From assembly GCA_022113835.1 (NCBI GenBank), contig JAILWY010000011.1, positions 2,666,001 through 2,730,000 of the forward strand: 64,000 nt of DNA. The letters run 5' to 3'. Source of the stretch: Atopsyche davidsoni (taxonomy: Eukaryota; Arthropoda; Insecta; Trichoptera; Hydrobiosidae). This document shows positions 12,501-24,760 of the stretch, one piece after another. The notes under the pieces are model-generated. The model saw only the letters and a program-made list of their open reading frames with translations, made no database searches and was not told where the DNA came from. A program made the position numbers and the translations under genes. The first letter of the stretch is position 1; the number at the start of each line of letters is the position of its first letter.

Positions 12501-13125
12501 ATAGCAGTCATGCACAAGCAATGGAATTACGAGAGCGGGGAGAGAATCAACCATATAAAAAGCTTCAAACCAAATATTTGTCTCGACATAAGTAAGCAGT
12601 AATTTCAAAGCAGCAAGTATTTCGATATATTTATTTAATTTAAAAAATTCAGATATATATATTCAATCAGATTTAATTGCATAAATCTAAATACAGCTCG
12701 GCGTGTATTCAGTATTTTTATTCCCCCTTTTTAACCGCTTGCCAATTTCCGAGGAAATGAGTTCCTGCAGCGCGAGTACTCATTCCGACTACGCGGGGAG
12801 GTTTTTTGACTTCAGATTATTCGAGGAAAACGGACGGGGGTGGCGACCACATTTATATATTGCAAACCGGAAATACACCTCGGCTGAAGGCTCGACACCC
12901 CGTCGTCCCGCACCCCTGATGCAAAGAAACCAATCCGAGAGTCAATATTAGATTAATTGAGGGGTTTCTAAGTGAGGGTTTGTTCTGAGGGCCCTCGCGA
13001 GGGATGTCTGATTAAAACTTTCAGGCTGCTACGAAAATCATCACTTCTATTAAAAAATCTAATGACGAATATCTGCTCATTCTTATATGTCTTTCTACTA
13101 CTCTACTGCACTGCACTGGACCCAA
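12501..13125. other. Unassigned sequence
   Basis: An 82-codon ORF (12703-12951) is GC-richer than its flanks but not recognisable. Confidence 0.45.
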
Positions 13126-13160
13126 ACCTAACCTAACCTAACCTAACCTAACCTAACCTA
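13126..13160 (+). repeat. Interstitial insect telomere repeat, 7 copies
   Basis: (AACCT)7, the complement of the insect telomere unit TTAGG. Three reverse units sit at 18286-18300. Too short to be a chromosome end. Confidence 0.95.
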
Positions 13161-14189
13161 TCGTCGGGATTTTATTGTGTACAAGTCTCGGAAGTGTTGC
13201 CCATTGCAATTTCTTTTAGGACTACGCCAAGTACTTTCTTTAGAATTGTGAATTGGTTGTTAGAGGAAAAAGGAGAAGATTTTTTTTTTTTTTTTTATTA
13301 AAAACAATATCATCATTTATATGTTAATGCTTTAATACTTTGATTAAATGATCTTGTTTTGTAAAATATATGTTTTTGTTTGTAATTTTATCATCAGTTA
13401 GTTAATTTCAACACGAAATAAACGAAAAAAAATGATTTAAATTTAAATATAATATTAATGTTTTTTGGGCTATGGCAAATGTTTTAAATTAATTTAATAT
13501 AGTATGTAAGCAACTTTCTAATTACTTTTACATATAATTCCTGACAGGTAAGAATTCGATCTCTGTTATTTTAAGTACATCAAATTTTAAATTATTTTAT
13601 GCAAACTTTAAAATTAAAAAAAATCAGTGAGTTTATTAAATTTTCTAATGTACTTATTTCACGTATGAGATAAATTTAAAATTAAATACAGCCTTTGATT
13701 AATTAAATTCTCAATGTTTCGCGAACACATGGGAACGTCGTTGGGTTGGTCCATATTATTTAAACACTAAAAACTTATTGCCTACTTGTCTGGATGTTAA
13801 AAATAATTTTATTAATTACTGAAAAAAAATTCGAAACGTTTAATCATGACATTTATGTTTGGTAAAAATATAAAAACCCATTAATAAAATTTTCAGGTTT
13901 TTACGAATATAATTTAGACTTAATCAAGTTTTCTCTCTGTTATTAAAAATGCTAAAATATTATATTTTTGATAGTAAATAGTTACAAAATATCAATAAAA
14001 ACTTTCAGGAATATGATCTATAACGACATTATAAGCCAGTAGAATCTGATCTATTGAGACTTCATATGTCATTTTTATACTGAAACACTTAAAGAATAAT
14101 TCAATTCATATTTATTTTTTTAAATATTGTAATAAAATCCTTTAACTTTCCGAAAATCTTTCTTCTACTTTAATCCTATAATATTTAGT
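13161..14189. other. AT-rich sequence; the last part is a diverged monomer of the next array
   Basis: 13930-14160 shares aactttcaggaatatgatct with the array units but is strongly diverged. No gene. Confidence 0.5.
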
Positions 14190-15115
14190 TCATTCATCGA
14201 TTGTCGAATACATTTTTGGGATGTGCTAACAGGACTAATACTTTTGTCACGTATGAAAAACTATTAATAGGATATCACGATAAAAGCCTTAAAGTTTCAG
14301 GAATACAATCTATAAGGACTCTTTTAAATGCTTAAATATTCGAGCTTTACTAAATATTTTTGCTAACTAGTTCATTCATCGATTGTCGAATACATTTTTG
14401 GAATGTGCTAACAGGACCAATACTTTTGTCACGTATGAAAAACTGCTAATAGGATATCACGATAAAAGCCTTAAAGTTTCAGGAATACGGTCTATAATGA
14501 CTCTATTGGGTCGATCTCTCTCATTTTAAATAGTTTTACTAAATATTTTTGCTAACTAGTCCATTCATCGATTATCGAATACATTTTTGGGATGTGCTAA
14601 CAGGACTAATACTTTTGTCACGTATGAAAAACTATTAATAGAATATCATGATAAAAGCCTTAAACTTTCAGGAATACGGTCTATAAGGACTCTATTGGGT
14701 CGATCTCTCTCATTTAAAATAGTTTTACTAAATATTTTTGCTAACTAGTCCATTCATCGATTATCGAATACATTTTTGGGATGTGCTAACAGGACTAATA
14801 CTTTTGTCACGTATGAAAAACTATTAATAGAATATCACGATAAAAGCCTTAAACTTTCAGGAATACGGTCTTTAAGGACTCATTGGGTCGATCTCTCTCA
14901 TTTAAAATAGTTTTACTAAATATTTTTGCTAACTAGTCCATTCATCGATTGTCGAATACATTTTTGGAATTTGCTATCAGGACTCATACTTTTGTCACTT
15001 ATGAAAAACTATTAATAGAATATCACGATAAAAGCCTTAAACTTTCAGGAATACGGTCTATAAGGACTCTATTGGGTCGATCTCTCTCATTTTAAATGCT
15101 AAAATATTGGAGTTT
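14190..15115 (+). repeat. Tandem repeat, ~188-bp units, 5 copies (satellite-like)
   Basis: cattcatcgatt recurs at 14191, 14373, 14563, 14751 and 14939 (periods 182, 190, 188, 188). Shared blocks include gaatacatttttgggatgtg, acttttgtcacgtatgaaaa and aagccttaaactttcaggaa. Later units are more alike than the first, as expected for recent expansion. Confidence 0.95.
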
Positions 15116-15414
15116 TACCGGGCGGGGGAGATAGCCGCCATGCCGGCGCTCCTGGAAGACCAAGTACTGCGAACTACCACTTTTTGCCGGCGAAATTCTG
15201 TCATATTTCATGAAAACTTTTAATATTCCACCTTGCATATCGCTGCATGCGATCTGAACTCGATTTATCTCTATACATGCGCTACATGCCGGGGAGTATT
15301 AAAACTATCGTAAACGGAGACATCTCCCTCTGGGAACGTACATCACATAGAGACTAAATTATTTCTTTGAGCAAGTAAATTAATTATTTTTATATACAAA
15401 TACCTCCCTGTGTA
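15116..15414. other. Short GC-richer spacer
   Basis: 15117-15180 (gggcgggggagatagccgcc) breaks sharply from the satellite array. Nothing recognised. Confidence 0.45.
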
Positions 15415-15530
15415 ATGGAGTAGTGGAATTGGAATGATTGTGGAGGGATGTGCTCTGGAAGTACGGGGGGGCTCCTGCTGCAGATGGAGTATCAGATTTT
15501 AAACCCAGAGCTTTGTAAGGAAAGGATTAT
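15415..15530 (-). repeat. Dispersed family B fragment (reverse)
   Basis: Forward text ggaatgattgtggagggatg, tgctctggaagtac and cagagctttgtaaggaaagg is the complement of the 57.2-kb copy. With the LINE end at 15600 it forms a mirror image of the pair at 12.2-12.5 kb. Confidence 0.7.
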
Positions 15531-15584
15531 ATAATTATGCTATGGGTAGCAAAAACTGCTGTGTAGAAAGAATCACTGCACTAT

Positions 15585-15685
15585 TTTCCCTTTAAAAAAC
15601 CACGAACACTGCCTCAGCATGAGTATATGCTCAGTGAAATGGTCGCCAACCTCCTCTGAGGAGAAGCACTGGATGAAAATAGCTT
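15585..15685 (+). pseudogene. LINE 3' end remnant
   Basis: ctcagcatgagtatatgctc, agtgaaatggtcgccaacct and cctctgaggagaagcactgg correspond to the end of the LINE coding region (MVANLL). Confidence 0.7.
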
Positions 15686-16547
15686 TGGAATAAATCAACC
15701 ATGAATACTTGTTGGCTAATACTCAAGAAAATTATTAAATTAATATTTCGACTTCATGATTTAAAAATTTATAACACTAGTCAATAAAATCTAATTAAAA
15801 CTTTTTATAAACTTCTTTATCTCATATCTATATTTAAAAAATCATTCCGATGTGAGTTGTGATTACCTGCAGAAATACGATTCTTGCAATATTATTCCCG
15901 ATTCCGTGTTCGACACGGCCTCAAGCTAGACAACACAATTTATCGTGTTTATAAACACGCCTCCATGTCGGGATTTTTTCCTCATTTTGCTTCAGTGTTT
16001 ACAGCATCTGAGAATAAGTCCCCGCTTGTTTGTTCGCCGCGGGATAAGAAGCCCAAACAAAATTCACCCTAAGCACCCGCCCGAGGAGCCTGCGCTAAGC
16101 CTTCTGCCGGCAGCAAACTTTAAGGTCTAAAAAGGTTTGCCTTATCTCATTCTGCTCTACGGGAAATCATGTTAAAAATAGTTTTTTTTAATGTATGAAA
16201 AGATTTTGCTTTGTTTTGCGAGGGATTTCGGGCTCAGGGGCTGTTGCTTCTTCGGGGTGTGAATATATCGCTGAGGGCGCTTGAAAGTATGCTTTGTTTT
16301 GTGTTGAAGACATTTGAGCTTGTAACAGTTATCAAACGATTTTTCGAATCGATTACCTGAAAACATATTGCATATACAATACATATGAAAAGCGACAAAT
16401 GCGGATTTATAATATTTAATAATCAATTATAGTAATTGGTCGAATCGATGTTTTTATTTTCGTCTCACTGAAAATAATAGCAAATAGCAATCAACGTTAA
16501 ATTTGTTCTTAACGATCCACTCAATCAATTCGCTAATTATTTATGTT
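15686..16547. other. Unassigned sequence
   Basis: Short overlapping ORFs at 15884-16130; no recognisable product. Confidence 0.5.
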
Positions 16548-16895
16548 ATTACTAATATGATTAGGCATATTAGTTCATACATAGAAGATGATTTAAAAAA
16601 AACTCTCAGAAAAATATCATCGTGATTCATATGTAGAGTATGATTGATAAAAATTCTCGATAAACGGAAGCGATTCGTTAGTACAAGGGTTAGTACACCG
16701 GCCGTGTATGTAAGCCAGGGGATGTGGATTCAAATCCCACACAAATCACGATGATATTTTTTTGAGAGTTTCTTTAAATCATCTTCTATGTATGAACTAA
16801 TGTGCCTATTCATATTAGTAATAATTTAATAAACCCGTAATGGGTAATAAATACGCATCTGATTGACGTCCAATCCAAAAAATAAGACATAATTA
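16548..16895 (+). repeat. tRNA-Thr-like foldback SINE, copy 2
   Basis: Left arm 16548-16627 and right arm 16744-16822 are inverted repeats (atattactaat... to ...attagtaat). Core: cgttagtacaagggttagta, loop region gtgtatgtaagcc, gtggattcaaatcccac. 16823-16895 (aaacccgtaatgggtaataa...) is the reverse complement of the left flank of copy 4. Confidence 0.85.
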
Positions 16896-17989
16896 TTTAT
16901 GTATTTATTAGTGCAATGTGTATTAGCAATTATTGGCACAAAGTCGGTGTTTTTAAGGCTCCAAGGAATCGCATACGAATAAGTAACAATCACCGTTAAA
17001 TTTCATCGCTTTTACGTTAAAACTAACGGTCCTTTTCAGTTCTGTAAAAAGCGCTGCCCTGAAAGATCCGCTACTCGCCGTTATTTAAATATACTTGCCT
17101 ATTCAGACTATCACCCTCGGATTTGTAAGGTATATTAGGACTGAGCTGAATACATAGAATCGCCTCCAGCTTAGCAGGAGATGTGCCTTTATATTTGCCA
17201 TATCTGGTGTCAGAAGTGAGAAGCTGTGGCGTGCTATTTTACTAATAATAAATATTGAATTCACAAACAAAAATAACGTTTACCATTTCCTGCATTAAAA
17301 TGAGATTAAAAAGAGATATAGCTCCAAACGTGTAACCATCGTTTATTCATCGCACAGGACTCGCTCGTTCTTTGTCTGTGTGTATCGCGCAGAGAATACT
17401 GCGCCGCTGCCAACAAAGTGGCACTGTGGCCTGAGCTCGTGGAGCCCAAGTTTGAGAAACTGAGAGTGTTCTTCAGACCCACACCCGTCCGGTCTTTTAT
17501 GAAAGTTTGCAAGCGGAGAAAGACAACTTTTTGATGTCAGTTTAATGGAATAATTTAAATAAAAAAATATATATTTTATAAACTAAATTAATACAAAATA
17601 CTTTATACTTTTTCCGGTTGTTTTCGGTGTACTTACTCTCTTCGAGCGGTAAAAATTCAAGCTTGGAGGCATAAACAATACTTTGACACAAAAAAAACAA
17701 ATATGATCAGCCAAACGGCTAGGAGATAACGAATATTTAGACAGTTATGTACTCCGATATGTTACTCGTATATAATAAAAAAATACTGTATAAGAACGCT
17801 ATTATTAATAATTGGTTAACGGTTAAGTATATATTTGTTTCGATCATTCAAAGTGAATGTTTTTTATTCCCCGCAGGTTTGAACCATGGTTTCTATGGTT
17901 TAAAAAAAAATTATTCAATCTTTCGTTTCCTCTCCTCTATAGTGGAGTATTACAACATATTAAAGACACATTTTCCCTTAAAAAACTAT
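16896..17989. other. Unassigned sequence
   Basis: AT-rich with a moderate GC patch at 17330-17500. No gene recognised. Confidence 0.5.
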
Positions 17990-18175
17990 AAACACTGGCC
18001 CAGCATGAGTATATGCTGATATTCTTATTTCCTTGAACTTGTCTCTATCTTGGGCCAGCCTACTCCAGCCACTGACGCCAATTCCGCATCCACATAAACT
18101 TCCTTCTTCCCGCGCCCCTTTTTCTTTTGATTTTTCCTTGGACAATCAGCTGGAGGATGCCACACTTATTCAAGA
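17990..18175 (-). pseudogene. LINE 3' coding remnant
   Basis: Minus strand keeps the region equivalent to LQL..QGKI..KRGxGRRxxxW, then AGVGWPKIETSSRK and the terminal HILML. Shares attccgcatccac and tggacaatcagctgga with the other copies. Confidence 0.75.
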
Positions 18176-18359
18176 TTATTTATTTTTACTATACAATAGT
18201 TCTTATAGCTGTAGTTGAAACATGATATGTGGCTATCCCCTGATCCTGCGCGCAGTTCGCTGGGGCTTACGCGGTGTGGCTTAGATTAGGTTAGGTTAGG
18301 AAAATATGTGAAAAAACATTCTAGTCTCTATGGTTGGTCTTATTGCAATTGCGTTATAA

Positions 18360-18650
18360 TCTCCTTGCGGTCTCCTCGGCCCCTGCAGCTGGAGCCGCCG
18401 TGACGTCACGTGCAGGCCATGTGTCCCCCGGGCTCTTTGTTTTCCTCGGCCGGTATAGGGTGGGTACGGGTGGGGTGCGAGCGGCGGCGGATTAAACAAA
18501 GCAAGCCCCCCCCCCACTCTCCCCTCGCCCCCGCGCACTCTCCGCAACGAAGTTGTTTTTTTTTGCTTTTTTTTTGTTTTGTTTTTTGTTTCATCTCCGC
18601 GGTCGCCGGCAGCTTACGTAGAAGACCGGAAGTTGCGAATTTCACGGAAG
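18360..18650. promoter_or_regulatory. GC-rich island with perfect CRE overlapping an E-box
   Basis: TGACGTCA at 18401-18408 overlaps CACGTG at 18407-18412. GC-rich sequence continues to 18550. ORFs of ~80 codons on both strands are composition artefacts. It may be an orphan promoter or enhancer; the gene it would serve is not evident. Confidence 0.3.
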
Positions 18651-18712
18651 TTTAAAAACCGCTTAAAACAAACTTGTATTTTATATTTATTCGCTACTGC
18701 GTCGCTGAGTTA

Positions 18713-18717
<5 letters not shown>

Positions 18718-18759
<42 letters not shown>
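18718..18759 (+). repeat. Poly(A) tract, 42 bases
   Basis: Uninterrupted A run. It could be the tail of a retrotransposed copy, but no target duplication or source transcript is apparent. Confidence 0.95.
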
Positions 18760-18761
<2 letters not shown>

Positions 18762-18994
18762 AACCAGCAAAGCGTTATTCTTAATCCATAACACTACACA
18801 AATAAGAAACAATTTTACAAAAAGTATTTTTAGACCATGGATTAAAGTAACATTTAGGCTGCATAATTACATAATCGTTGTTTTAGAATATTTAAAAAAA
18901 TATCGTTACGCTTTTTTATTTAATTGTGTACGAAAAACTAATAACATGCTTTTAGTAGGTGAAAATTTCATTTTGCAAATGTGTTTAAAAAATC

Positions 18995-19200
18995 CCGATG
19001 TTCCTCTCGCCGCAAAGGCGCCGCGGACCGGAAGCGCCGCCATTTCGAAGCGGCAGCCATCTTGCTCACATCCGGTCCGCTCCGCGGCACGCTCCGATTT
19101 CAAGCGGGACGGAAATGAAAAAACAAGTCCCTCTACATGCCGGATGTGGGCCGCTTTTTTCAGGAGCGCTTTTCAGGAGTTTAAAAGGTGATGCTGCTTA
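18995..19200. promoter_or_regulatory. GC-rich island with ETS- and YY1-type motifs
   Basis: accggaagc at 19027-19035 (ETS site) and gccatcttg at 19056-19064 (YY1 core), plus ccgccat at ~19037 and ccggatg near 19140. This set is typical of TATA-less housekeeping promoters. No adjoining exon is recognised on either strand. Confidence 0.3.
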
Positions 19201-21024
19201 AGGTGGTACTGAAAACGTGTCCGTATTGTTACGTGTTTTTTTTTAAAGACAAATTATTAGGTTTTTCATACTATAAAGATATTAAAAATTATATTCAAGA
19301 ATTAGATATAAAACTGACTTAATAAACAAGTATATCAATTTTATGAAAATTCAACGCATTTTAATTTTTTGAGTACTTGTTTTTCACCGGAAGCTGTTTT
19401 TACGGCACTGAAATAAAAACAAACCGCCCCAATTAACGCTGAAGCGAGAGCCTTTTTTAATTTAATTTTTTAAATTTCTTTACAAGTAGAAGTAACAAGA
19501 GATCCTTAGAAACATTGACCATAACATGCTGAACGACTACTTTTCACAGTTTACTGTCCGCAATTAAACCGCTTTTTAAAAAATTAAACCAAAATACTAA
19601 AAATCTATTATTTAAATATTTCTAACATTTTTTTTTGCTTTGGCTTTTGAGAAAAAAACTCGAGAAAATAAGTTAAATCTATAATACTTTAAAAATTTAA
19701 CAATTTAATGCATTACCTGAAAAAAATCAAAAAATATTAAAACACAGTACTATGCAATTTTTTTGGGAGTTTTTTATTTTTTTTAATTTTATTTACTATG
19801 CCTATTTTATATATTTTTTTATTTATTCAAAAATTTGAAATATTTCCTACTAAAAGTAACAATATTCCTTAATTTTTTATCGCTTTACCCGGGCTCGATC
19901 TCAAAACCCCATCGAAAGCTCAAATATTACCAAAATCCAATTTTTACATAACACGGACAAACGGTTATGACACAAATGAATTCACGCCGGGGTTGTATAA
20001 AATAAACACGAACGATCACATAATGTTTTAAATTTTTGAATATACTCATCGTTAAAACACACCCCCATTTTTTTTTCAGCATACAATCTTGTTCGAGACT
20101 TTGTACTTGCACAAACCTTCCCTTACGATACTTTCAGGGTTTCTTTGGAGATATTTGCCCCGTTCAAAGGCAGACCCTTATTTGGACTTACTTTACATTT
20201 AAACATAAAGCCTAATTATTTCTTTAAAGTATAAACTCGTGTGTAGGCCAAGATTTTATTCGCGGAGTGCTTTGCAACCCCTACTTGACTTTTTAAAATT
20301 ATTTACATTAACAATCGTTACATCTTTTTCTTCGTAAAATTAATAAAAATGTATTTTAGAGTTTTCTTTATAAACAGTCTTTTTTTCTTGGCCTTTGAGC
20401 GAATCTGATTATAGCATCACGTGTTGTATCTTTAAAGCACGCTTTTTTATGCTTTTCCTGGGATCTGAACACAAGATCGAGAACACCGAATGAACTCATT
20501 TTCAGGATTGTCAATACACAAATCAATTTCAACTGGAAATGTTTTTTTTTTTGTACCTCAGAATCAATCCGACTCGGGTTCATTTTCCATTATCTCGATA
20601 GTGATGTTCTGATACTATAAATTACGTCCTATCATTGAGAGGCTTGTCTTTAACAAAAAATAAATAGAGACTTTTACAGTCTCAAAATCTTTTAAATAAT
20701 CATATTTGTTACATGGGATTTGTGTACATTTATGAAGTGTTTATATATATATATTTATATAGTGGATCAAATCAATTCCAGACAGATTCTACTCTGTTTT
20801 TCTTATCATGATATCGTAAGCATTTTTTAAGTTTTATTCAAGTAAATTAAAAATATAATAATTAAACTTGATAATAGTACAATTCACATTAATTTTAAAA
20901 AAATTGCTTTGCAAATCTATAGTTGCCCAGTTATTAGATCAATCTTAATGTTAAATGTATATATATACTTTATTTGCCTGAATTAATAAAAGCCTTAGGT
21001 ATACCTTTTCTTATTCTTCAGGTG
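19201..21024. other. AT-rich sequence without a gene
   Basis: Only chance ORFs, long A/T runs. Confidence 0.55.
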
Positions 21025-21150
21025 TCTCTTCTCCGATAAAGCTTGTGACCATTTCACTGAACATATCTCTATTCTGAGCTAATCTTATTAGTTTGACTGT
21101 ACTTTCGACTTTATCCACTATCAAAAATTCTGCATGTATGTTAACTTTTT
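21025..21150 (-). pseudogene. Diverged LINE 3' remnant
   Basis: cttgtgaccatttcactgaa with catatctctattctgagc and aaattctgcatgtatgttaa parallels the LINE ends at 7.8 and 34.1 kb. A second faint piece is at ~21600-21660. Confidence 0.5.
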
Positions 21151-23181
21151 TTTTGTTAAAAGTTACTTTACATTATTAACATTGACTTTAATATAAAATA
21201 TAAATAGTTTTTTTTAGGTAAACGGAAGCCAGCCTCTTAAAGCCTGGTGGCATATAATATCATCGCATTTTATATAGTAGGTCTCCGTGTGGGTCATCTG
21301 CAATGTTGGATCTCCAGGAAGGCTTCGTTTCAGGTATTATTGGCTGGGTGGCAATGGGGGAGGAATTCAGTCTCACCATCCCCTGAAAATCAAATTACCT
21401 CCCTTGTGGATTAACAAATATCGCATGTAAGCCTCAGAAGTCACTGGAACTACAACAAAGCATTTTTGATACCACTTTTGGGTATTATTTTTTAGAAAAC
21501 ACTTGATGGAATAATGACGACACGTTAAAATATATTTTTACATAAAATAATCGTAAAATATTATTTGTTATATAAATTTGCCCTTTTTTACCTTCTTCTT
21601 CAAGTGCTTCTCATTATATGAGATTAGTAACCATTTTACTAAATTTATCTTAGGCCAGCCTTACATATTAAGTTTTTTTAACCTTCACTAGTTAAAAGTG
21701 GAAACTATATATTTGACGTTAAAATTTTACACATAATCAATGAAAAAATTTGCGTTTGGCTTGTAACATACTAAAAGCTTTGAAATTAAATATAAATTTT
21801 CACGAAATAAAGTTTACCGCTTACGCTACACGATTTTGTGAATAAAAAAAAGTTATTCTCGCACAAAACCATCTGAAATTTGATCGAGCCTTCCGCAAAA
21901 GCCTTTCTCATTTAAAATTCACGCCGCCCCGTTCAGTCGGAAACAATTTTTATTTTAGGGAAAAAAACTATATTTTCTTAACGTTTTGATGAATAGAGAT
22001 CGTGTGAAATTTTGGTTATTATTGAATAAATTTATTGTATCCTTTTTTTAGTCTTAATAAAATACTCAAGTCGTTCCAACTTTATTATGTTGCAAATATT
22101 ATTTTTTTACCAATCAAAGATTTAATACACGCATTACAATCGATTGACATTCTAAAAAATTGTGAAAAATAATTTTTATATACTTTAAAAAAATATTTTG
22201 TATGCAAGTGTATAACTAAATTAGCTTGTAAATATTCATAAATTAATAAAATAATAGGCTGTTAAATTTTGTTTTTATTCTTTTAGTTTGCATTTAAAAC
22301 ATTTTTTTTAATATCACTGCTACCGTATTTTTTTAAAAGCGTCACGATTTTTTACATTTCCCATACAATTACTGTCATTTTTAATGAGCCAGTGACGCGG
22401 TGGAAACTGAAATTTCGTTTTTCGGTGCTCCTTTGTGCGGAAGCCGGAGCTTTTCACATTAAACCTACAATCAACTGAAAGTAATCCACCCGGGCTTAAC
22501 CTGACCAAAGAATATTTTTTACAAAATGAATTTCATCGTTTTTTTATGAAATACAGATGAATGCGTAAAAAAGTGCTTTCGTGAAAAATCTAATGATCTG
22601 CACCGCCACGTGTTTTGATTTGCTGGCTGGTCGTCGGCCGCGCCCGAGGCTTTTGCTTGTGCTTTATTGTGCAGAGGGTTGGGAAGGAATGAAACTTTAT
22701 ATTTACCTGCTTTGCACTGATCAGCGAGTCGGGACAACTGATTTGTGGAAGGTGAAACACACCTGAGATCCGCTCAATCGCATGACGTACTACCACACAT
22801 TAAAAATAAAAAAAAATGATACAATTAATGTACAAAGACATTTTTCATAGTACATAGTCAATCTTAAAGGTATAAAGCAGCCTTCTGATATAATTTTAAA
22901 TAGCTTTGTCTCAAGACATTCCGTGAATTTTAATTAATTCAGATATAAATTATCCTTAAAGAAGAAGCAGTCGAGCGTGGCAAATGACATTTATAAGTCT
23001 ATTTTTCATTTCAACGATTGCTATTCCTGAAAAATTATCAAACGTATGATATATAAATGTATAAAAGTATGTCCTAAGACAATCAATTCACATATGAAAA
23101 AATAAAAAAAATAATAAACATCCATTGCATGTTTAGAAGATAATAAATAACCTCTTGAAGTACAGTGAATGGAGTCTTTAT

Positions 23182-23219
<38 letters not shown>

Positions 23220-24266
23220 GTAAATTAAATTTATAATTACACTTTCGATTCAAACCGTTTGTATTTATTTATTATAATCATATTTAAGTCACGTTTTGTA
23301 ATTGAAATGACTGAAAAGATTGCTTTTCGGTTAAAAACTTTAGAATAATTCAATAAATCAAATAAATTTTGTATACATTAAAATCTTTTGAACCTCGACG
23401 CTTTCCAAAGCTTTTCCAATTTAAATAAAAAAAAATTCACTGAATGGTCGCTTCCAGGTTGTGCGGCCGGAGTCGTAAGGCTTCAGTGTTTATTATGTGT
23501 AAAGTCTATTCAAGCCTCCATTCAAAATATTAATGACTTCTTGTATCCAAAAATCCCATGAAATCATTATTATTCAGCATGGGGTATAACCAAGAAAGCG
23601 ACCTGAATAAGGCATCGATCAAATTTTATATTCATTCATCTTTTATTAGCCTTTTTTATCTGACACACGAATTCTTTTTATTAATTATTTTAAGTATTTT
23701 TATTGTAATATATAAGACCTGCCTGTAAATTAAATTTGATACAAATTTTATGCTGCTTGATATGAATTTTTTTTATTTTATTTTACTACGTTAAGGATTA
23801 TGCGTTTAAGGGGTATTTTTTTATTATCGTGTATATAATATAACTAAGAAAGCAGTTTGTATAAACCTACTTTAAAATTTTAGATAAATTCATGTTTTAT
23901 GCTCTCCGATATAAAATTCATTATTATTTAATTTAAACAAATTATTATTTTTATTATCTTGGCTTAAAAATCAGTCTGTTTATGTAAACCATTGATCAAA
24001 TTTAGTATTAATTCATCTATTATACTTTTTGATATAATTTTTTTTTATTTAATTGTTTTTTCAGCATTTTCAATTTATTTATTTACAAGTGTTCATTACT
24101 GAGCATGAGATTTAATTTAAATGCGTAAGACATTGATATAATTTTATATAAATTAATTTTTACTCAGTACCTCAAAAATGTTAATGAAACAATTTTAATG
24201 AAATCTGAATGGGTTACAGTTTTTTTTCCTAATACTTCAACGTGTAGACAATTTATTACATTTCAG
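21151..24266. other. AT-rich sequence without a supported gene
   Basis: Includes a single distant copy of the 1.3-kb GC-rich core (22612-22665) and (TA)n at ~23178-23219. A GC patch at 21200-21400 (gtgggtcatctgcaatgttg) may be another retroelement scrap. Confidence 0.5.
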
Positions 24267-24387
24267 TTAAAAATATACGACTTCGCATTCAAACACTCAA
24301 ATTCAACATACAAGTGCAGCGACTACTTCGAACCTGCGCCATGCGACTTTTGCGTCCACCGCTGCCAACCACGTGGCTCTCTCTTAG
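24267..24387 (+). other. Candidate orphan exon, 121 bp
   Basis: Preceded by ttattacatttcag and followed by the consensus donor gtaaga. Open in one frame with a cysteine-containing text (YKCSDYFEPAPCDFCVHRC) and GC-richer than its flanks. No partner exon or protein family is recognised. It may be coding, part of a lncRNA, or chance. Confidence 0.25.
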
Positions 24388-24649
24388 GTAAGATTTTTAA
24401 CTGGATTTCAACATTTTATTTTTACTGTGAGGCCACCTGAAGACGCAGTCGACAGCGTGAATACTAATCGGGAATACATTATGCATCCCAGCTGGACGGC
24501 GCTGGAGGTCAGAGGTCAGACCATCGCGTGACACAATCGACAACCGACCAAAATATTCCGACCAAATAGCCATTTTTTTCCACAAAACAACCGCATCTCC
24601 TCCGAAAACCTCTCCACTTAAGAAATTAGCGAATATATTCATATCCAGT

Positions 24650-24760
24650 CTCGCTGATTCGGCTGTACTTCCACTGGCGTAAATTCCGCATCCACATAAG
24701 TTTACTCCTTCCAATGCCCTTTTTTACCTTTCATTTTCACTTGGACAATGAGCTAATATA
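24650..24760 (-). pseudogene. LINE 3' coding remnant
   Basis: Contains cactggcgtaaattccgcat, ccacataagtttactccttc, caatgcccttttttac and ttggacaatgagct, matching the GRRRxxW region of the other remnants. Confidence 0.7.

Noticed and set aside
18296..18655. Three ORFs of ~80 codons on both strands
   Set aside because: Mutually overlapping in a GC-rich island with homopolymers; no family resemblance, so treated as possible regulatory DNA.
18718..18759. Processed pseudogene tail
   Set aside because: No recognisable coding sequence or target duplication precedes the poly(A) run.
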